Source: Coix lacryma-jobi var. lacryma-jobi (Eukaryota > Streptophyta > Magnoliopsida > Poales > Poaceae). From it: a DNA stretch of 64,000 nucleotides. This document shows positions 8,767 to 20,089 of the stretch, one piece after another. The notes beneath the pieces are model-generated. The model was not told the origin of the DNA, ran no database searches, and saw nothing but the letters and a program-made list of their open reading frames with translations. Made by a program: the position numbers and the translations under genes. Position 1 is the first letter of the stretch; each line of letters begins with the position of its first letter. The stretch spans positions 27,728,540 to 27,792,539 of the forward strand of contig CM019828.1 in the NCBI GenBank assembly GCA_009763385.1, read 5' to 3'.

Positions 8767-11749
8767 TGTCACACCCAATTTTAAGAAAAAATTGAATGCA
8801 ATAACTCATGTGTGCCCAGAGATCAATCACACACATAAGCCACAAATTTAAAAGTACCATCACATATGTTTATTACATAACGAATATATTCAAAGTCTTA
8901 ACATAGCAGCGGATAAATAAAGTAGTCTCGCGGTAGCTCCATCACAGGGAAGATGACTGGTTGACAGCAAGACTAGAACTCTTCAGGGAAGTCGTCGTTA
9001 CCATAGCAATCTGTTACCCATCCGGGATTTTTATCCAAGTAGAAAGAAAAAATAAACAAGCATAAGTACATCTCGTACTTAACAGGTGTAACATGGGGTT
9101 TATGAGGCTCAAATAAGGCTGACACTGGTTAGACTGCGGTAGCTTTTAATTGGCAACATTTTAACATTAAGGTGAACATATATGAATGCTTAAAACCCAA
9201 TCCACATGATCAATAACTGAAACATAGTAATAAGGTAATCAACATGAGCAACATAAATAAACAACATATAACAACTAAGTCTGTGAGTTTTCCGGGCCGC
9301 TCGTATCCGTGAGCACGGCTGATATATCAGTTTATTAAACTCTGCGCAGAGGTGTACACTTTACCCGATGAGTCGTGATATCCAGATGCCCGGGTTAATT
9401 ACTCCCATAACACTTCCAAGGTGAGTGGGCAGGATACACGCAAAGCCTTTCAAAGGTTCGTCTAACAAGTTAGGGCCGCTAGGTCTTAAGGCAAGGGGAA
9501 GAAGGGTCTCCCAACCTTACGGCAACGCAGGCAAGGTGAAAGTAGCCGCCCTAAATCCAGCTCGTCAAGCGCCTTATGCGCCCTTTCGGGTAACCACTAA
9601 CAAGCTAGAAAAGGTCCTTATACTGAGCTAAGGTCAGAGCCATATAACCCTCATGGTTGCACTGTATGTCCCAGCTTTTGCTGACAGGAGGTCCTAAACC
9701 ATGTTGCTAAAAAGATCAAGTTTATTCACCGTTATTAGATCATGTTTGGTTTAAGTAAAGTTCTAGCAAAATTCTACCCATATGCATAGCATCCCAAGGT
9801 TAACAAGGTAACTGGTCAAAAATCTAGGATAACTAGATAGGAGGTCAAAATTAGACACATGCATATGAATTTAGATGCTTCATGGTGAATAGGTCAACAA
9901 GGATGATCCCATGCTATACTTGCCTGATTCAGAGTACTCTGGTTGCTCCTGATTGTCGAAGTAGGGCTCCTGATCACCAGCGTATGTCTCACCGTCTATA
10001 CTCGATTACCACATCAACACACAATCATCGGAACACAATCATGCAAAGCAGACAAGCTATAATTAGAACATTACACCAACAGCAAGAAATAATATAAAAA
10101 GTTTGAAAACAGCAACTACGGTCTACCACGATCACACAGACGCGAGAATCACGAAAAAACGGATTTATAACGCAAAAGCTATGAGCTAAACAAGTTACAA
10201 ACCTTAATTAGTAGATTAAACCTAACTCAAATTTTAAGTACTGAAAACAGTATAGATTTTCATACAGATAGATAGGTCTTTTCAAAACGAATCTAACGCA
10301 ACTTGAACGGACTAAATCGGACTAAAAACGTAGAAGTTATAAGCATTTGAAACTGATGGCAAAACTGTAAATAAACTGAAATTGATTTTGAATTTAAATT
10401 GATTTAAAACGAATTTCAGATCTGACTGGACTGCGCCTCAATTTGGATGAAACGCAGGGGCTTAGATGGAAGTTTGCACAGACTCAACGCACAGTGCGTT
10501 GTGGACCGCGGGTTGAGCTTCGAAAACCCGAGGGACTCTTTAGCAAAGTTGACAGGCGAAGGGGTATCGAGTGCCGGGGACCGTTGATTCACAGATGGGC
10601 GATGGAGATTAGACCTCGGGAGGAGCCGGCGGCGCTGACGCCAGGGCAGAGGAGGAACACGGCGGCGGCATCGCTGGAGTTGGGCGGGGGAGCTCGGGAT
10701 TGCTCTATAGAGCGGTAGAGACCTCGGGAGTAGGTCCAATCGAAAGAGGAGAGCAGAGCGGACTCACCAGTGGTGATGATGGCGTCGGTGAGGTCTCTGT
10801 GACGGCGGATTGCGCGGCGGGGCGGACAGCGGGGGCGCCGCAACGACGGCGAGCACGGGTTAACGCGAAACCAGGAGAAAACAGAGGGGAAAAAGGTGTA
10901 ATGGCTTCGCGTGACCAAGACGAAGCTAGATAGGAACCTTGCGACGGCTGGAACTCGTTGAAGCGTCGGGTTGACGACGGCGGATCGTCAGCGGCCGCGG
11001 AGTTCTTCGCCGGAGCGAACTAGGGCACGAGAGCAGGAGCTTGATGCGTGGGGAGAGGCGGCGGGCTCTCGGGGATCTTATAAGGGGATCGGCTCGGCCG
11101 ATTTGGCAAGTGAGGACGCGTAGCGAGGATGGACTCGATCTCGGCCATGGAGTCCGAGCCGGATACGAGAGGGAGAAGACGAGCGCGGCACGCTGAGAGG
11201 CTGACCGGTGGAGCCCGGTCGTCAGAGAGAGAGAGGGAGCGACGCGCGCGTGCAGGCGGCGAGCGGACGGCTGGGCCGGCGGAGCGGCGCTGCGCGCAGG
11301 CGTTGGGCCGGGCGGCGGCCCATGCGGGCGATGGAGGAGAAAGGGAGCGAGCGAGCTGCTGCGCGGGAGCTGGGCCAGGCAACGGCCCACGCGGGCGAAG
11401 GAGTGGAGAGGGAGGCAGGCCGGCGGAGAGAAGGGAAGCAGGCCGGCCAGGCCGGTTCGGGCCAAAAGAGGAAAGGGAGAGGAGGGAGAGGAAAATGATT
11501 TTCCAATTTCCAAATCTGATTTTCAAGAATGGATTTGAAATCCCTTTGAATTCAAACAAGTTTTGAGCAAAAACCAATCATCACAAAAATAAGATATGCA
11601 CCAGCATGTATGCATCAACATGATCTTGGCCTAGGATTAATTTTTAGCTTTTGTAAATAATTTATTAACTAGGTTCTATGCAACACATAAAATGCATAAT
11701 TAAATCATATTGCCTATTCTCAAATTGATGCAAATTTTGGGATGTTACA
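8767..11749 (-). repeat. Tekay element 3' LTR
   Basis: On the minus strand the LTR starts TGTAACATCCC (11749) and ends GGGTGTGACA (8767). It is nearly identical to the LTR at 47838-50798, differing chiefly by one-base indels. It has no supported gene; open frames near 10416-11577 are composition effects shared by both copies. Confidence 0.95.
11088..11094 (-). promoter_or_regulatory. Possible TATA box in Tekay 3' LTR
   Basis: The minus strand reads CCCCTTATAAGATCCCC here, a TATA-like motif in a GC-rich setting, present also in the 5' LTR (50135-50141). It is the best LTR promoter candidate by sequence only. Confidence 0.4.
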
Positions 11750-11763
11750 ATTCTACCCCCCTT
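11750..11763 (-). promoter_or_regulatory. Tekay polypurine tract
   Basis: Directly upstream (minus strand) of the 3' LTR the sequence is AAGGGGGGTAGAAT, abutting TGTAACATCCC. This is the expected position of the plus-strand primer. Confidence 0.82.
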
Positions 11764-11795
11764 AAAGAATCTCGTCCTCGAGATTCCAGCGATGC

Positions 11796-13452
11796 TTACT
11801 CAAACATTTGCGGGTAAGACTTTCTCAAATCCTCTTCTCTTTCCCAAGTTGCCTCTGCTTCTGAGTACCGATTCCACTGAACCTTGCACATCTTTATTAC
11901 TCTGCTCCGGGTAACTCTTTCGGCTGTTTCCAAAATCTTTGTCGGATACTCCTCATAAGTCAAATCTTCCTTAACTGTGAGCTCTTCCAACGGTATCTGC
12001 TCTTCGGGCACTCGCAGGCACTTTTTCAACTGAGAAACATGAAACACATCATGCACTCCTGACAAGCTTTCAGGTAACTCTAACTGATATGCCACTTCAC
12101 CACGTCTTTCAAGAATTTTGAATGGTCCAATATACCTAGGTGCTAGTTTTCCTTTCTTATTGAACCTTTTCACACCTCTCATCGGTGACACCTTTAGGTA
12201 GACATAATCACCTACTGCAAAAGTTAGATCTCGACGACGGTTGTTTGCATAACTCTTCTGCCGAGACTGAGCGGCTCTCAGGTTATCTCTGATTATCCTG
12301 ACATGTTCCTCGGCATTCCTCAACACATCAGGTCCAAACACTTGACTTTCACCTGTCTGATCCAGAACAACGGTGTTCTACACGGTCTTCCATACAAAGC
12401 TTCAAACGGTGCCATCTTTAGACTCTCCTGATAGCTGTTGTTGTATGAGAACTCTGCATAACACAAATTCTTGTCCCAACTGGTGCCATACTGTAATGCA
12501 CAAGCTCTCAACATGTCTTCTAGAATCTGATTTGTTCTTTCTGTCTGTCCATCAGTCTGTGGATGATAAGCAGTACTGAAGTTCAACCTTGTACCCAATG
12601 ATCGATGTATCATCTGCCAAAAGTGAGAGGTGAACTGAGTACCACGATCTGACACAATCTTTCTTGGCACTCCATGCAAACATACTATTCGTTCCATATA
12701 CAATTCTGCCAATCTAGCTCCAGTATAGGTAGTTTTGACCGGTATAAAGTGAGCAACTTTGGTCAATCGATCGACTATTACCCATATGGAGTCGTAACCT
12801 CTCTGAGTACGAGGTAACCCAACTATAAAGTCCATACCAACTTCTTCCCACTTCCATTCAGGTATCTTCATTGGTTGTAACAAACCAGCGGGTCTCTGAT
12901 GTTCTGCCTTCACTCTCTGACAGGTATCACACATAGCGACGTACTCGGCTACATCCCTTTTCAATCCATCCCACCAATACTTCTTCTTCAGATCAAGGTA
13001 CATCTTAGTGCTTCCAGGATGAATGGAGTAAGCTGACTCATGCACTTCTCGCAGTATAGACTCACGTATCTCCTTGATTGCAGGTACACATAATCTATTC
13101 CCATGCCATAATGTACCATCATCATCTAACCGAAAACCTGATGCTTTGCCAAGAACAATGTTATCGGCTATCTGCTTAAACTTTTCATCTGACATCTGTC
13201 CCTTACGTATCTCTTGCATCAATACTGGTTCAAGTTCTAACTCTATTCTGTTGATCACAATTCCCAAATTCAGATGTGCAAATTCAGCACACAACTCTTC
13301 TGGCATAGAAGCAATTCGGATCTCATTGGCATGGCTTTTTCTGCTCAAGGCATCTGCTACAACATTAGCCTTCCCGGGATGGTAGTGTATTTCCAAATCA
13401 TAATCCTTAATCAATTCCAACCATCTGCGCTGCCTCAAATTCAGATCAGACT
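11796..13452 (-). pseudogene. Tekay pol 3' part: RNase H tail, integrase and chromodomain
   Basis: Starting at the Tat insertion junction, the minus strand encodes the end of RNase H (SDLNLRQRRWLELIKDYDLE, then YHPGKANVVADALSR). It then encodes an integrase with an HHCC zinc finger (VHESAYSIHPGS ... CDTC) and the catalytic triad in GMDFIVGLP, VSDRGTQFTS and QTERTNQ, and a C-terminal segment ending in a chromodomain (YEEYPTKILE, VQWNRYSEAEATWE) that stops at 11796. Chromodomains of this group steer integration toward heterochromatin. A one-base deletion near 12360 shifts frame within the integrase C-terminal region. The gene's 5' part resumes at 43353. An open frame that continues upstream into the Tat LTR is an accident of the insertion. 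Confidence 0.9.
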
Positions 13453-13508
13453 GAGTGTGTCGGTGGTACAAAAAAGGGGTACCCCCAATTGACGCAAACA
13501 CGCGAAGC

Positions 13509-13858
13509 GTTCCATCTCCGTCTCGCCCGAGCCCTCCCAGCCAGGCCTCGGGCGAACCGTTCCATCTCCGTCTCGCCCGAGCCCTCCCAGCCAGGCCTCG
13601 GGCGAAACGTTCCATCTCCGTCTCGCCCGAGCCCTCCCAGCCAGGCCTCGGGCGAACCGTTCCATCTCCGTCTCGCCCGAGCCCTCCCAGCCAGGCCTCG
13701 GGCGAACCGCTCCATCACCGTCTCGCCCGAGCCCTCCCAGCCAGGCCTCGGGCGAACCGCTCATTCACCGTCTCGCCCGAGCCCTCCCAGCCAGGCCTCG
13801 GGCGAACCGCTCATTCTCCGTCTCGCCCGAGCCCTCCCAGCCAGGCCTCGGGAGAACG
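13509..13858. repeat. 50-bp tandem array in LTR 1 (7 copies)
   Basis: Units start at 13509, 13559, 13609, 13659, 13709, 13759 and 13809, each containing CGTCTCGCCCGAGCCCTCCC and CAGCCAGGCCTCGGGCGAA. They vary at the start (GTTCCATCTCC, GCTCCATCACC, GCTCATTCACC). They lie in the U3 part, upstream of the TATA box, and could act as repeated enhancer elements. Confidence 0.93.
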
Positions 13859-14076
13859 CGCTCCCACACCTCGAGCCTTAACGCACGGACCTCGAGCTGT
13901 ACAGTCAGCTGTACCAGCCCATACCACGCATTTAATGCCTTCACCTACTCGGTCATGTCCACTAGTGCACGGCATGTACCACAGTAACCCGGTGTAAAGG
14001 TCAAGTCACGTTTTCACCACAAGCATGGGCAAAAGGGCACCAGTGCCGCACTGTTCGGCCACGCCGGGCACTGTAA

Positions 14077-14322
14077 CCCTCGAGGCGGCTACGCGCCCCT
14101 CGAGCCCTGCACTGTAACCCCTCGAGGTCGGCTACGTGCCCCTCGAGCCCTGCACTGTAACCCCTCGAGGCCGGCTACGCGCCCCTCGAGCCCTGCACTG
14201 TAACCCCTCGAGGCCGGCTACGCGCCCCTCGAGCTCTGCACTGTAACACCTCGAGGCCAGCTCCGCGCCCTTTGAGCCCCCGTGGCACCACCTCGAAGCC
14301 GGCTCCGCGCCCTTCAAGCCCT
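14077..14322. repeat. 43-bp tandem array in LTR 1 (about 6 copies, last two degenerate)
   Basis: The unit contains CCTCGAGGCCGGCTACGCGC then CCCTCGAGCCCTGCACTGTAA-like sequence. The CTCGAG palindrome recurs twice per unit. It sits between the 50-bp array and the TATA box. Confidence 0.88.
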
Positions 14323-14597
14323 AACTACTTTCGTGCTATTGGAGGACAGGTACCCCAAGACCCGGAGGGACCTCACCGCGTACTGTACATTCCGGGATGG
14401 GTGCTGTACGGCTCCCGCCTTGTCGCGTCCCCACGTCCGCGCCCGGGATGGAAGCCACGACTCAAGGACGCCTCAACAGCGACGATCACATCGGCTCCAG
14501 TGGCCCCGACAAGACAGAGTTCCTACCCTTCCCCGCATGGGGCACCATGCACCCCGACACCTGTAATACTTTTTGTAACCCTGGCCACCCCTTGCTC

Positions 14598-14604
14598 TAT
14601 AAAA
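14598..14604 (+). promoter_or_regulatory. TATA box of LTR 1
   Basis: TATAAAA in the context GCTCTATAAAAGGGGACG, about 285 bp before the LTR end. It is identical in LTRs 2 (28799) and 3 (43065). It is the probable core promoter for element RNA. Confidence 0.75.
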
Positions 14605-14885
14605 GGGGACGCTAGGGCCCTCATTCGGGACGACGGACACGCAACACACGAGTCCACGCACATACACGAGTCCGGACTCCGGTCCACGCTCATGGAGCTT
14701 GTATTCGCCCCTGTACAAGCACTTAGGTGCAAGTAATACGAGAACATCCCCCCCCCGCTGGACGTAGGCCTTCTTTGCCCGAACCAGGATAAATCCTCGT
14801 GTCCACTTGCGTCACCATCCAGGAAGAGAAGCACGCGATCATATTACTCGTTGGTGTGATACCCCCGGGTACGAAACACCGACAG

Positions 14886-14904
14886 TTGGCGCGCCAGGTA
14901 GGGG
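14886..14904 (+). promoter_or_regulatory. Primer-binding site, Tat unit 1
   Basis: TTGGCGCGCCAGGTAGGGG follows the LTR after one base; the TGG matches the CCA tail of a tRNA. The priming tRNA was not identified. The same sequence follows LTR 2 at 29090, but LTR 3 is followed by Tekay DNA. Confidence 0.75.
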
Positions 14905-14942
14905 CCTTCGCGTGCCCGAGTCGATTTCTCGTTGGCTCCTGG

Positions 14943-17560
14943 ATGGCTTCATCCCCTCTTCCGTTCTCGGCTGGTGCCGTCGTCTGGTTCGGGAGCCTCG
15001 AGTTCCTGGCCACAGGCAACGGCAATGAACTGACTTTGCTCTCCACGGAGGGCCTGGGCGGAGTGCGTGTCACGCCACCCGCGCGGGGGGCGTGACGCGT
15101 CGCCCGCACCACCACACGTCGCCGCGGCGCGAGCGACGCCATCGTCACCGTCGTCGTCGGGCCCAGGCGGCGCCCGCGGCGGACACCTACGCCCCCGTAG
15201 CCGGTGCAGGGGCCCCAAGGGGAAACCCGCCCGGCGTACGGCCGGAGACCTCCAGGGCGCACTCATGCCCGTCTAGCAACTTCGCATTCGTCACGCGTGC
15301 GGACCAGGAGCCAGGCCAGAGACCTCCGAGCCAAGCGCCGTCGACGCCTCTCAACCTCCTTCCGCATGGGTCGCGCGCGTCCGGCGTCAGCGGTCCCGGT
15401 CGGCCTCGACGGCTCTGCGGCCGTCCGCGCCCATCGCCTCGACGGGCGCCATCAGGGCCAGACGATGGTGGGCCGGGAGCAGCGTTCGGGCGCGCTGCTG
15501 CGAGCCATGGCCAGCCTGGAAATCAATCACCCCGCGTGCATCGACGGCGACTTCCTGCGATCCTTCGAGCCACCTCGGCGAGCTACCGTCGGAGAATGGT
15601 ACCGCGAGCTGCGGTCCCAGCATCAGCCAAGGCGGCGTGCCGTCAGCGGCTCCGACTCCGACGAATACGACTACCACGACCCCGACCTCTGGGATCCCAC
15701 CAGGGAGTGCTTCCAACTCGAGGGAGTCGTATGCGACACCGAGGACGAAGGCGACGACGACAGGCCGGCCCTCGACCTAGAAGGACCTAGCGACGTGGCC
15801 GCGGCAGGCGGATCACGCGTCCTGGGAAGGGACGAACCTCGAGCACCGGCTGTGCCGCCCAAACACGACGATGGCCGCGGCGGCAACTCGCACAAGTGCA
15901 AGAGGCAATCACTAAAGCCGAGGAGGAACGGCGACACCTGCTGCAGCTCCGGCAAACCCTGATGCAGGAACCACCCCAACCCCGAGGAGCGGGAGCTCGA
16001 GGCAGGGCTCGAGAGGTCCACCGGCGGATCCTCGAGGACGGGGCACCAGCACGCCCTGAGGTATGTTTCCCACGAGCTGGGCAGAACGTGGTGGCGGCGG
16101 CCATGATGCTCCGTGACCTGCCCGCCGTCTCCAACCCCGACGCCAGGCGCATGCTCGGAGAAATGAAAAACCTCCTCGAGACAGCCGCGGTGCAGCAGGC
16201 CGAGAGCTCGGCGTCGCGCCGACGCGGGGCAGCCTCGGGAAACCGGCGGACACGCCCCACGACGCTCGCGAGGCATCCGTCCACCAGCCGGACGCCTCTC
16301 GAGCTAGGCCAGTCCGCGAACGAATCGTCGACAACCGGCCGCCTCGAGACCCCAACGACGCCCGCAACGACATCAACCGACGGCGCAAGGACAAGGGGGC
16401 CCAAGAGCGTGGCTATAGCGCCCACCGAGGGGGGCGCTACGACAGCGACGAGGACCGGCAGGTCCTCGAGCCCCGGGCCCCCGAGTCTTCAGCCGGGCCA
16501 TCCCGCTCAACCCTCCCCGACCGCTTCCGACCGCCGACCAACATCGTGAAGTATGACGGGGAGGTCGAGCCCAAGCTCTGGCTCTCGGACTTCCGCCTCG
16601 GCTGCCAACTGGGCGGAGCAAAGAACGACGACCGCGTGATCATCCGTCAGCTCCCCTCTACCTCTCGGACACCGCCCGACGGTGGCTCGAGGGGCTCCCG
16701 CCGGATCGGATCCATGACTGGGCCGACCTAGTCAGGGTCTTCGACGGGAATTTTAAGGGGACCTGCGTACGCCCAGGCAACCCCTGGGACCTACGGCGTT
16801 GCAGGCAGGCGGCGGACGAGCCCCTCCGCGACTTCGCTCGACGGTTCTCGAAGCAGCGCCTCGAGCTCCCCCACGTGCCTGACGAGGACGTCATCTCAGC
16901 ATTCCTCGCAGGCACAACATGCCAAGAGCTTGTTCATGAGCTAGGACGCTACCGTCCCGGGACAGTCGAGGACCTGATGGATCGCGTCACAAGCTTTGCT
17001 TCGGGCGACGAAGCAGTGGGGGCCTTCTTTGGCCGTGCCACGGACAAAGGCAAGGCGGTGATCGCGCCGGAGGGTTCCAGCAAGGGCAACGACGCCAAGA
17101 ACGACAACAATGACGGGAACAAAAGGAAGAAAAACAAACGCAAGGGCCAGAAGGCGAAGCGCGGCACCGATGACGACGACGACAAAGAGGTGCTCGCGGG
17201 CGCCCTCGAGCCCAAGAAGCCTCGAGGCCCCCCCGATGGGGCTGTTTTCGACCAAATGCTCGAGGATCCCTGTACCTATCACCGGGCCCCGTAAACCACA
17301 AGTTGAAAGACTGCCGACTGTTGAAGGGCTACTACTCCAAGCTCGGCGATAAGAAGGAAGACGCGCCTAAGGGAAAGGATACTGATCGACGCGGCGGCAG
17401 AAACGCAGACGGCGACTTCCCCCGGTGCGCGACTGCTACATGATCTACGGGGGCCGACCGTCGGGCTCTCAGCTCGAGAAAGAAAGAAGGAGCGCCGGGA
17501 AATCTTTTCGCTCGGCCACGACGCCCCCGGTATCTTGACTGGTCCGATGCGCCAATCACG
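14943..17560 (+). pseudogene. Tat unit 1 gag, frameshifted
   Basis: The likely start is the ATG at 14943 (MASSPLPFSAGAVVWFGSLE), 58 bp past the LTR. Recognisable pieces in changing frames are a Ser/Asp-rich stretch (GSDSDEYDY), an Ala/Arg-rich helical region with FPRAGQNVVAAAMMLRDLP and AAVQQAESSASRRR, then the retrotransposon gag core (KYDGEVEPKLWLSDFRLG, RRWLEGLPPDRIHDWADL, DEDVISAFLAGTTCQELVHE). A Lys-rich tract and a probable nucleic-acid-binding segment (MLEDPCTYH ... NHKLKDCRLLKGYY) follow. Gag would form the virus-like particle around element RNA. Several one-base indels split the frame, and most differ from those in unit 2, as expected for random errors. Confidence 0.82.
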
Positions 17561-18220
17561 TTCGACCGTGACGACCATCCGGACCAGGTCATAAACCCGG
17601 GGGCTTACCCCCTCGTCGTCGACCCCATCATAGTCGACGTTCGGTTCTCCAAGGTGTTGATGGATGGGGGCTCGAGCCTCAACATCATATACCTCGAGAC
17701 CCTCGACCTCCTGGGGATTTCAGAAGGACAGCTCCGACCCAGTGTCGGGGGGTTCCACGGAGTAGTGCCAGGAAAGAAGGCCCACCCCCTCGGGCGCATC
17801 GACCTGCCGGTCTGCTTCGGCACGCCGGCAAACTTCCGACAGGAAACGCTCACCTTCGAGGTAGTCGGCTTCCAAGGGACCTACCACGCCATCATCGGCC
17901 GGCCAGGCTACGCCAAGTTCATGGCGATTCCTAACTACACGTACTTAAAGCTCAAGATGCCGGGGCCGAAAGGAGTCATCACCGTTGACACCTCCTACGA
18001 GCACGCATACCACTGCGACGTAGAGTGCGTCGAGCGGGGGAGGCCAACGTCCACCTCGACTCGCTCGAGGCCTTGGCAGCTCTGGCCACCGAGGGGGCCC
18101 AGAAGCAAAGCGTCACGTCGGCACCTTCGAGCCGGCCGAGCACACCAAGCAAATACCCGTCGACTCGACCTCGGCAATGGCAAGACGCTGACCATCAGTA
18201 CCAGCCTCGAGCCCAAATAG
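17560..18220 (+). CDS. Tat unit 1 aspartic protease region
   Basis: The open stretch has the retroviral-type active site DGGSSLNIIYLETLDLLG (17660s) in the context VDVRFSKVLMDGG, then GFQGTYHAIIGRPGYAKFMA, the typical Ile-Ile-Gly-Arg second half. It would cleave the Gag-Pol polyprotein. Unit 2 has lost one G in the active-site codon run. The segment after 18050 ends at an in-frame TAG (18218-18220) shared with unit 2, immediately before the RT linker. Confidence 0.85.
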
Positions 18221-19600
18221 GAAGCAGTGCTCGTCGACTTTCTCCGCGCGAACATCGACATGTTTGCGTGGAACCCCTCGGACATGCCAGGCATACCGAG
18301 GGAAGTCGCCGAGCACGCCTTGGAGATCCAGGCCGGATCCAGACCAGTGAAGCAACGCCTGCGTCGCTTCGACGAGGAAAAGCGCAGGATCATAGGCGAG
18401 GAGGTGCACAAGCTTTTGACGGCCGGATTCATCAAGGAGGTATTTTACCCAGAGTGGCTAGCTAACCCTGTACTAGTTAGGAAAAATAAATGGAAAATGC
18501 GGATGTGTGTAGATTCCACTGGTCTTATAAAGCATGTCCAAAGGTCCATTTCCTTACCTAGAATTGACCAATCGTTGATTCCACTGCTGGGTGCGGAAGT
18601 GCTTTCGTTCCTTGATGCGTATTCCGGCTACCACCAAATGGGATGAGAAAATCCGATGAGCTCGCGACCCTTTTATCCACCATTTGGAATGTATTGCTAT
18701 GTTACGATGCCCTTCGGCTTCGAAACGCCGGGGGCCAACATACAACGATGTATGCAAACACATCTTTGGCGAGCACATAGGCAAACCGTCGAGGCCTACG
18801 TCGTGACATCGTGGTTAAAACCAAAAAGGTAGGGAACCTCATCAGCAACCTCGAGGCCACGTTCGAGTGCCTCTGGGCCAAAATGTGAAGCTCAACCCCG
18901 AAAGTGTGTCTTTGTGTGCCTCGAGGCATGCTACTTGGCTACATCGTCTCTCGCAACGAGGATCGAGGCAAACCCTGAAAAAATCTCAGCAGTCACGAGG
19001 ATGGGTCCGATTCGTGACCTCAAGGGTGTGCAGAAAGAACAGGCTGCCTAGCCGCTCTCAGCAGTTTCATCTCGAGCTAGGAGAAAAAGCCTACCCCTGT
19101 ACCGTCTACTCAAAACGGAACACTTTGCGTTGACCGCCGAAGCCGAGGAAGCCTTGACCAAGTTGAAGGATTGCTGACTTCTGCGCCAATTCTCGTGCCT
19201 CCGCAACCAGCCCAGGACGTGATCCCCCCGAACCTCTCCTCCTCTATGTGGCGCACCACTCAGGTGGTCAGCGCGGTCATAGTCGTCGAGAGGTACGAGG
19301 AGGGTCATGCATTGCCAGTCCACGGCCAGTGTACTTCACCAGTGAGGTGCTCTCCGAGGCCAAGGTCCGGTACCCGCACATCCAGAAGCTGCTCTACGCA
19401 TCATCGTCACGAGGCGCAAGCTCCAGCACTACTTCCTCGCTCATCCCGTAACAGTGGTGTCCTCCTTCCCCCTCGGTGAAATCATCAACAATCGGGAGGC
19501 CACGGGGCGCGTCGCAAGTGGTCCGCCGAGCTAATGGGGGAACCATCACCTACGCCCCCCGAAAGGCCATCAAATCGCAAGCGTTGGCAGACTCGTCGCT
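18221..19600 (+). pseudogene. Tat unit 1 reverse transcriptase and RNase H, heavily disrupted
   Basis: After the TAG, an open linker (LVDFLRANIDMFAWNPSDMP) leads into RT fingers (KQRLRRFDEEKRRIIGEEVH, GFIKEVFYPEWLANPVLVRK) and LSFLDAYSGYHQM. From about 18480 to 19560 there are many indels relative to unit 2. The YVDD catalytic box is broken by loss of one base (GTCGTGACATC against GTCGATGACATC in unit 2, near 18800). RNase H remnants follow, for example VYFTSEVLSEAKVRYPHIQK in split frames. The domain would copy element RNA to DNA. This copy cannot do so as written. Confidence 0.85.
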
Positions 19601-19603
19601 GAA

Positions 19604-19990
19604 TGGACCGACAATCAACTTCCGCCGGCGCAGATTCAAGCCGAGCTCTGGACCATGTACTTCGACGGATCCCTCATGAAGACGGGGGCAGGTGCGGGCC
19701 TGCTCTTCATCTCGCCCCTCGGAGTACACATGCGCTACCTGCTACGCTTGCACTTCCCCGCCTCCAACAACGTCGCCGAGTACGAGGCCCTCGTCAATGG
19801 GCTGCGCATCGCCCTCGAGCTCGGGGTCCGACGCCTCGACGCCCGAGGAGACTCGCAGCTCGTCATCAACCAGTTATGAAGGCTTCAAGCTGCATCGATC
19901 CAAAGATGGAGGCGTATTGCGGGGAGGTACGCAAGCTGGAAGACAAATTCTACGCCTCGAGCTCAACCACATAGCTCGAAAGTTCAACGA
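19604..19990 (+). CDS. Tat unit 1 archaeal-type RNase H (aRNH)
   Basis: WTMYFDGSLMKTGAGAGLLF, then HFPASNNVAEYEALVNGLRI and RGDSQLVINQL provide the Asp-Glu-Asp metal ligands (DGS, E in AEYEAL, DSQL) of an RNase H fold. A second RNase H between the canonical RNase H and integrase is characteristic of Tat/Ogre elements. The frame breaks just after the DSQL motif (near 19877). Confidence 0.85.
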
Positions 19991-20089
19991 GGCCGCAGAC
20001 GAGTTGGCAAAGTTGGCGCCACGCGCGGCACGGTACCGCCAGATGTCTTCTCGAGGGACGTCTCGAGCCATCCGTCGAGATTGAACCAA

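Larger units (their letters stand above)
13458..14884 (+). repeat. Tat element LTR 1
   Basis: Begins TGTCGGTGGTACAAAAAAGG and ends GTACGAAACACCGACA; TGTCGG and CCGACA form the terminal inverted repeat. It contains a 50-bp tandem array, a 43-bp tandem array and a TATA box. It is nearly identical to LTRs 2 and 3. Confidence 0.95.

Noticed and set aside
10416..11577. Open frames of 90-300 codons in the Tekay LTRs (also 49506-50632)
   Set aside because: They lie in LTR noncoding sequence, have biased composition and no known domain, and are explained by GC content.
13441..13764. Open frames across the 50-bp LTR array, including one fused to Tekay integrase
   Set aside because: The array is free of stops in several frames. 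The fusion is created by the insertion point and has no start or promoter.
14132..14317. CRISPR-like regular repeats in the Tat LTR
   Set aside because: The units are contiguous tandem repeats without unique spacers, inside an LTR of a plant retrotransposon.
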